From contig NZ_CABDUX010000001.1 in the NCBI RefSeq assembly GCF_901411515.1, forward strand, positions 1,054,001-1,118,000: a stretch of 64,000 nucleotides of DNA, given 5' to 3'. Below are positions 59,849-64,000 of this stretch, one piece after another. Within the stretch, counting starts at the first letter, position 1. Each line of letters starts with the position of its first letter. The position numbers and the translations under genes were made by a program. Source of the stretch: Raoultibacter phocaeensis. GTDB lineage: Bacteria; Actinomycetota; Coriobacteriia; Coriobacteriales; Eggerthellaceae. The notes beneath the pieces are model-generated. The model was not told where the DNA came from. It was given only the letters and a program-made list of their open reading frames with translations, and searched no databases.

Positions 59849-62029
59849 ATGGCATTATCAAGACGACAGTTTCTAACGGGCGTAGGTGTGGCGGGTGTCG
59901 CCGCAGCAGGTGCGGGGCTTGTAGGATGCTCGCCATCGTCAACGCAAGGCCAGAGCACTCCGGCTGCTTCGGGAGCGACCGCTGCGCCCGATACGGGACT
60001 CATCGCTGCTGCATCGCTCAATCCTCAAGATTACGAGTACCGCCAGAATACAACCGAGCTTAAGACGCTTTTCTCTCCTGTTGCGATCGGCCCGATCGAG
60101 TTAAGCCATCGGATGGTGAAATCTGCGGCGGGATCTGCCTGCTACCTTGCCGGCCTGACCGATGAGCTTTACGAGTACTACGTGAACTTCGCCAAGGGTG
60201 GCGTTGAGATGATCTGGGTTGAAATGGTTGATGAGCTCGCCCCCATGTCGGGCAAAACGACTCCCGAGGCCGAGGAATTCGCCCGGAAACTCGTTGCGGG
60301 CTGCAAAGAGCACGGATCGCATCTGGGGTACCAGAACTACGCGTTCACGCCGAAAAGCGCGAATGAGATGACCGTCGACGAGATTCATGCATTTCAAGAC
60401 AGCGTGGTCAATGTGTGCAAAATGGTGCACGATTACGGATTCGAAGCATTCGAAATCAATGCTGCCGGATTCAATATCGGGGAGTCGTTCCTTTCGCGGG
60501 TCCAAAACATTCGTGAAGATGAGTACGGCCCCCAGTCTCTCGAGAACCGTGCCAGGTACGTGGTCGAGCTCATAGAGAAGATCAAAGAAGCCTGCGGTGA
60601 TGATTTCGTCGTTCAGGTGCTCATCAACTGCATCGAGGCCGATGATGCGAATCTTGGCAACGACGCCAAGGTGACATCGGGCGAAGAAGGCATCGAGTTC
60701 GCCAAGCTGTTCGAAGCGGCGGGAGCCGATTCCATGCACCTGCGCCTTGGGCCGCTGAGCTACCATCCCTGCCAGTTCGCAAGCGATTTGTACTTCCTTC
60801 TGAACGGTATCGAGGGCGCTACTGGATTCGGCACGCAGTGGGATTTCAATCGGCATTGGCAAGGCCAGCTCATCGGCGATCACAGCGGCGCGGGGATGCT
60901 GCTCGACGTGGTCGCGCGCTACAAAGAGGCGTTGAGCATCCCGTGCGGAACGGTAACATACATGGATCCTGCCCATGCCCCCGATTTCTTCGAACAGGCG
61001 CTCGCCGATGGTAAGTGCGATTTCTATTTGATGAATCGCCCCTTTACCGTCGATATCGATTACGTGAACAAACTACGCGAGGGTCGTATTGACGAAATCG
61101 CTCCTTGTACGCGGTGTTTGCACTGCCACATCGCGGGCAACCAAGACAATGCCGATCGTGGATATTGCCGCGTAAACGCTTTGACGCAACGGGTTATGCG
61201 AGAAAACGGCCCGGCGACCTACGAACTTCCGCCTATTGAATCGCCCAAGAACGTGATGGTTATCGGTGGTGGCCCTGGCGGCATGGAGGCTGCTCGCATC
61301 GCGGCAGAGCGAGGTCACCAGGTGACGCTGTACGAAAAGAAAGGATCGCTCGGGGGGCTTTTGGATTTCGCGAGCAGCGTGAAAGGCCCGCATGAGAATC
61401 TGGAGGACTTTAAAGCCTATCTCGAAAAACAGCTCGAACTCACCGGCGTCAACGTTGTTTTGAATACCGAGGTTGATTCGGCGCTTGTCGAGTCCGAAGC
61501 GCCCGATGCCGTGATCCTTGCAGTGGGCGGTCTGCGCGACGAGCTCGGTGTAAGCGGGTCCGATTCGGTGCAGGTGATCGAGCTCGATCAGTTTATGACA
61601 ACAGAGATGGGCGAAAACGTGGTGGTGTACGGATCGAATGCCCAAGCGTTTGATTGTGCGCTGTGGCTGACGGTTCACAACAAGCACGTGACGATGGTTA
61701 CGCCGAGCCCCCTCGCCGATATCGATAAACAGCAATCCGAGCATGCGAAGGATTTCATTACCTCGGCACTCTATTCGCTCGGCATGCGCGTTTGGCCGAA
61801 TGCCTCGATTAAGGAAATTGGCGATGGGCAGATTACCGTTGCAACAGAGGTGGGCACCGAGACAACGATACTTTGCGATGCCATCGTAAACGCTGCAGAC
61901 ATGCTTCCGAATACCGCGCTCATCGACGGCGTATCGGTAGCCGAAACCTACGCGGTTGGCGATTGCGCCGAGCCGTACAACATCGCGCTAGCCGTCCGCG
62001 GCGGCAACGATGCAGGTCGCGCTGTCTAG
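59849..62029 (+). CDS. Tat-exported lipoprotein flavin/Fe-S oxidoreductase, old yellow enzyme / enoate reductase type
   Basis: A 726-residue enzyme. Twin-arginine signal (SRRQFLTGVGVAGVAAAGAGL) and lipobox LVGC (Cys near 27). Residues about 75-410 are the flavin barrel of the old yellow enzyme / 2,4-dienoyl-CoA reductase family (LFSPVAIGPIELSHRMVKSA, GGVEMIWVEMVDE). The [4Fe-4S] motif CTRCLHCHIAGNQ...GYC follows near 425-445, then a pyridine-nucleotide/FAD fold (NVMVIGGGPGGMEAARIAAERGH, DAVILAVGG). Cytoplasmic relatives reduce activated C=C bonds of enoates, bile acids or flavonoids; an exported form suggests use of an external molecule as electron acceptor. ATG follows AAGGGGAAAC. Confidence 0.88.
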   Translation: MALSRRQFLTGVGVAGVAAAGAGLVGCSPSSTQGQSTPAASGATAAPDTGLIAAASLNPQDYEYRQNTTELKTLFSPVAIGPIELSHRMVKSAAGSACYLAGLTDELYEYYVNFAKGGVEMIWVEMVDELAPMSGKTTPEAEEFARKLVAGCKEHGSHLGYQNYAFTPKSANEMTVDEIHAFQDSVVNVCKMVHDYGFEAFEINAAGFNIGESFLSRVQNIREDEYGPQSLENRARYVVELIEKIKEACGDDFVVQVLINCIEADDANLGNDAKVTSGEEGIEFAKLFEAAGADSMHLRLGPLSYHPCQFASDLYFLLNGIEGATGFGTQWDFNRHWQGQLIGDHSGAGMLLDVVARYKEALSIPCGTVTYMDPAHAPDFFEQALADGKCDFYLMNRPFTVDIDYVNKLREGRIDEIAPCTRCLHCHIAGNQDNADRGYCRVNALTQRVMRENGPATYELPPIESPKNVMVIGGGPGGMEAARIAAERGHQVTLYEKKGSLGGLLDFASSVKGPHENLEDFKAYLEKQLELTGVNVVLNTEVDSALVESEAPDAVILAVGGLRDELGVSGSDSVQVIELDQFMTTEMGENVVVYGSNAQAFDCALWLTVHNKHVTMVTPSPLADIDKQQSEHAKDFITSALYSLGMRVWPNASIKEIGDGQITVATEVGTETTILCDAIVNAADMLPNTALIDGVSVAETYAVGDCAEPYNIALAVRGGNDAGRAV

Positions 62030-62065
62030 CCGATCGACTTATTTGTTTCGGGCAGCCAGATGGGC

Positions 62066-62140
62066 GCGCCCCGCGCAAAATACGAAATCGCACAGTAGGT
62101 TTGCTGATTCAGGGGCCGCATCGGAAACGGTGCGGCCTCT
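62066..62140 (+). repeat. 76-bp duplicated intergenic module with terminator stem, copy 2
   Basis: Near copy of 57684-57759 (six differences), again right after a plus-strand gene for an exported redox enzyme. The stem AGGGGCCGCA / TGCGGCCTCT keeps its pairing through A-T and G-T changes. Confidence 0.85.
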
Positions 62141-62193
62141 GTTGCGCTGCCGTTGCATCTCTCCTGCGCTCGCGCCGTTGTGCCCGTGAGCAA

Positions 62194-62209
62194 TGTTTCA
62201 CGTGAAACA
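62194..62209. other. parS: parS centromere site
   Basis: Exact TGTTTCACGTGAAACA followed by TAATCATTGTGC, the same flank as the site at 57916. Confidence 0.93.
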
Positions 62210-62605
62210 TAATCATTGTGCAATGCGCAGGCATGCACGCTAACAACCCAACCAACCGCGTCGTGCAAGTGCAACGGCGGGAGTTGTCATATCGGTAACG
62301 CGAAGGTAACGGCAGCGCTACCGAGACGATGCCTTTTCGCCCCTGCTCAGAATCTTCTTTGCGCATATCTTATGATGTTACAGAAACCGTTTTACGGGAT
62401 GACAAAAGCCGTTATGCGAAAAATGGTATAAAAAAAGTAGCAATTACGGACACAAGAGACGGTTTCGGTGCTAGAATAGCGTCAAAGTTTCCAAGGGGAA
62501 ACGCCGCTGCGATTCGTCGCTCGTGCGTTGGGAGCATATCGAGTGCCCACCGCCCGAACTGCGAATCATGCGGGAACAATGCTCGAGGTAAAAAGGGGGT
62601 GTGCG
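62210..62605 (+). promoter_or_regulatory. Upstream region of cydA with an extended -10 promoter
   Basis: TGCTAGAAT at 62469-62477 is an extended -10 element, 129 bases before the start. AT-rich sequence with CCGTTTTACGG and AAGCCGTTATGCG lies at 62385-62440 and may hold regulator sites; no known motif was recognised with confidence. GGTATAAAAAAAG at 62425-62437 is a second -10-like element. Confidence 0.5.
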
Positions 62606-64000
62606 ATGGAAATCTTTTCTGATCCGGTCATGCTGGCGCGAATTCAGTTTTACCTGACCGCCGGGTATCACTTTTTCTTTGTGCCGCTATCCGTCGGAAT
62701 CGCATTGATCCTAGCCATCAACGAAACAAAGTACTTCAGGTCCCGCAACGAGAAAGACGCTGCGTCGGCCAAGTTCTGGGTGAAGATTTTCACCGCGACG
62801 TTTGCGGTCGGTGTGGCCACAGGCATCACGATGGAATTCTCCTTCGGAACCAACTGGGCCGATTACGCGCGGTTCGTCGGAGACATCTTCGGGGCTCCGC
62901 TTGCTGCCGAGGCGCTGCTCGCCTTCTTCTTGGAGTCGGTGTTTCTGGGCATCCTGCTCTTCGGTCGCAACAAGGTTTCGCCGAAGTTCTACCTGGTGTC
63001 ATCGTGGCTTGTGTTCATCGGCTCGGCGCTTTCGGCGCTGTGGATCCTGATCGCGAACTCGTGGATGCAGACGCCTGCGGGAGCCGAGCTCAACGCCGAC
63101 GGCACGCGGGCGGTCATAACCGACTTCTTCGCCGCAGCGTTCAATCCCTCGACGCTTCCGCGCTACACCCACACCGTCGATGCGCTCATCATCATGGGTG
63201 CGTTCTTCGCCATTGCGGTTTCGGCGTACTACCTGCGTAAAGGGAAGCACACCGAATTCGCCATGAAGACGATGAAAATCGGTGCCGCCGTAGGCATCGT
63301 ATCGAGCTGCCTGATGCTCGTGTTCGCGCACTCTTCCGCTGTCGTGGTTGCCGAAGAGCAGCCCACCAAGCTTGCCATGATGGAGGGCATGTACGATTCG
63401 GAAGTGCCGCCGCTCTACGCGTTCGGCTGGGTCGATGAGGAAACGGGTGAAGTGCTCGCGCCGTTCTCCATTCCCGGCGGAACGAGTTTCCTCGCCACGG
63501 GCACGTGGGACACCGAGTATATGGGCTTGAACCAGCTGGCGGAAACTGCGAAGTACGCCGATCTCGATGTTGATTCGTTGCCGGTGAACGCCGTGTTCCA
63601 AAGCTACCACATCATGGTTGCCATGTACGGTCTCATCATGATCTGCGTGATTCTCGCCCTTGTGTTCTCGTTCAGGAAGGGCAAGATCAAGAACATGCGG
63701 TGGTTGCAAACACTGCTGCTCATCTCGCCGGTCTTCCCGTTCATCGCTATCCAAACCGGGTGGCTCACCACCGAGCTGGGCCGTCAGCCATGGGTTGTCT
63801 ATCCTTCGACCACCGGGCCCGAGGGTGTGAGCCTGCTCATTCCCGACGGCGTGTCGCAGTCGGTGTCGAACGTCGAGATCATCATCACCCTTCTGCTGTT
63901 CGTGCTCGTCTACGCGTTCATCGCGGTAGCGTGGGTGCGCGTCGTGTCGCATTTCGTGAAGCAGGGCCCCGTGCTCGCTCCCGTCGATGCGGGCAACGCG
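62606..64000 (+). CDS. cydA: Cytochrome bd oxidase subunit I, runs off the window
   Basis: At least 465 residues, 3' end outside the window. CydA of cytochrome bd reduces oxygen with quinol and is useful to anaerobes for removing oxygen traces. Seen: LARIQFYLTAGYHFFFVPLSVG with the conserved N-terminal His, about nine helices, VATGITMEFSFGTNWADYARFVGDIFGAPLAAEALLAFFLESVFLG, a short Q-loop (SIPGGTSFLATGTWDTEY) and the signature GRQPWVVYPS. Start ATG follows AAAAGGGGG. cydB probably follows beyond 64000. Confidence 0.96.
   Translation, partial: MEIFSDPVMLARIQFYLTAGYHFFFVPLSVGIALILAINETKYFRSRNEKDAASAKFWVKIFTATFAVGVATGITMEFSFGTNWADYARFVGDIFGAPLAAEALLAFFLESVFLGILLFGRNKVSPKFYLVSSWLVFIGSALSALWILIANSWMQTPAGAELNADGTRAVITDFFAAAFNPSTLPRYTHTVDALIIMGAFFAIAVSAYYLRKGKHTEFAMKTMKIGAAVGIVSSCLMLVFAHSSAVVVAEEQPTKLAMMEGMYDSEVPPLYAFGWVDEETGEVLAPFSIPGGTSFLATGTWDTEYMGLNQLAETAKYADLDVDSLPVNAVFQSYHIMVAMYGLIMICVILALVFSFRKGKIKNMRWLQTLLLISPVFPFIAIQTGWLTTELGRQPWVVYPSTTGPEGVSLLIPDGVSQSVSNVEIIITLLLFVLVYAFIAVAWVRVVSHFVKQGPVLAPVDAGNA

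Noticed and set aside
1-64000. CRISPR arrays, tRNA or rRNA genes, classical defence systems
   Set aside because: No regularly spaced direct repeats with unique spacers, no cloverleaf or rRNA signature, and no Cas, restriction or toxin-antitoxin genes were recognised. The Fic-like protein lacks its catalytic motif and an antitoxin partner.

Overview
The window is GC-rich chromosomal DNA whose gene content points to a gut actinobacterium of the Coriobacteriia, most likely family Eggerthellaceae. The pointers are LuxR regulators fused to a membrane domain and paired with Tat-exported flavoprotein reductases, a tungsten aldehyde oxidoreductase operon, indolepyruvate:ferredoxin oxidoreductase, an NRAMP-type magnesium transporter, and sortase pili with actinobacterial GC content. 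Genus and species cannot be fixed from the sequence alone. Four perfect parS sites (3221, 46727, 57916, 62194) suggest the window lies in the origin-proximal part of the chromosome.

Layout. 1-2280 (minus strand): the start of an aldehyde:ferredoxin oxidoreductase gene, its four-cluster ferredoxin partner and a MerR regulator. 2677-3147: purE. 3414-32543: a surface island. It holds a membrane/TPR protein, a VanW protein, a PRC-barrel protein, a 3,493-residue adhesin (7100-17581) built largely from DUF11 repeats, a zinc-ribbon protein, the iorAB genes, and a sortase pilus operon (RCC1-propeller adhesin, major pilin, three class C-like sortases). It closes with paralogues of the PRC-barrel and TPR proteins that opened it. 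32754-35802: a phenylacetate-CoA ligase and a sodium:solute symporter. 35890-40420: three cyclic-di-GMP proteins. 40754-46642: an NhaC-type antiporter, an exported flavoprotein with its LuxR regulator, and 5-formyltetrahydrofolate cyclo-ligase. 47278-50662: an Rrf2 regulator, then an NRAMP-related transporter next to a membrane-anchored PRC/MgtE-N/CBS protein. 51119-52829: an IS3-family element inserted in a 149-bp MITE-like repeat. 53119-62029: a Fic-like protein with a broken motif, a triheme/sulfite-oxidase-like lipoprotein with a split paralogue, and a second LuxR/exported-flavoprotein pair. 62606 to the end: cydA, running off the window.

The most striking observation is a pair of nine-G tracts in the two large surface-protein genes. 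In the giant adhesin (7110-7118) the tract lies a few codons after the start and the frame is open. In the RCC1 pilus adhesin (21620-21628) the tract puts the gene out of frame; one extra G would restore one continuous frame of about 1,365 residues. This is the pattern expected of phase-variable surface genes, one ON and one OFF, though a homopolymer sequencing error cannot be excluded. Other unusual items are near-palindromic GGGACGGTCC repeats, two of which enclose a captured fragment of a neighbouring zinc-ribbon gene, and a 76-bp intergenic module duplicated together with a parS site.
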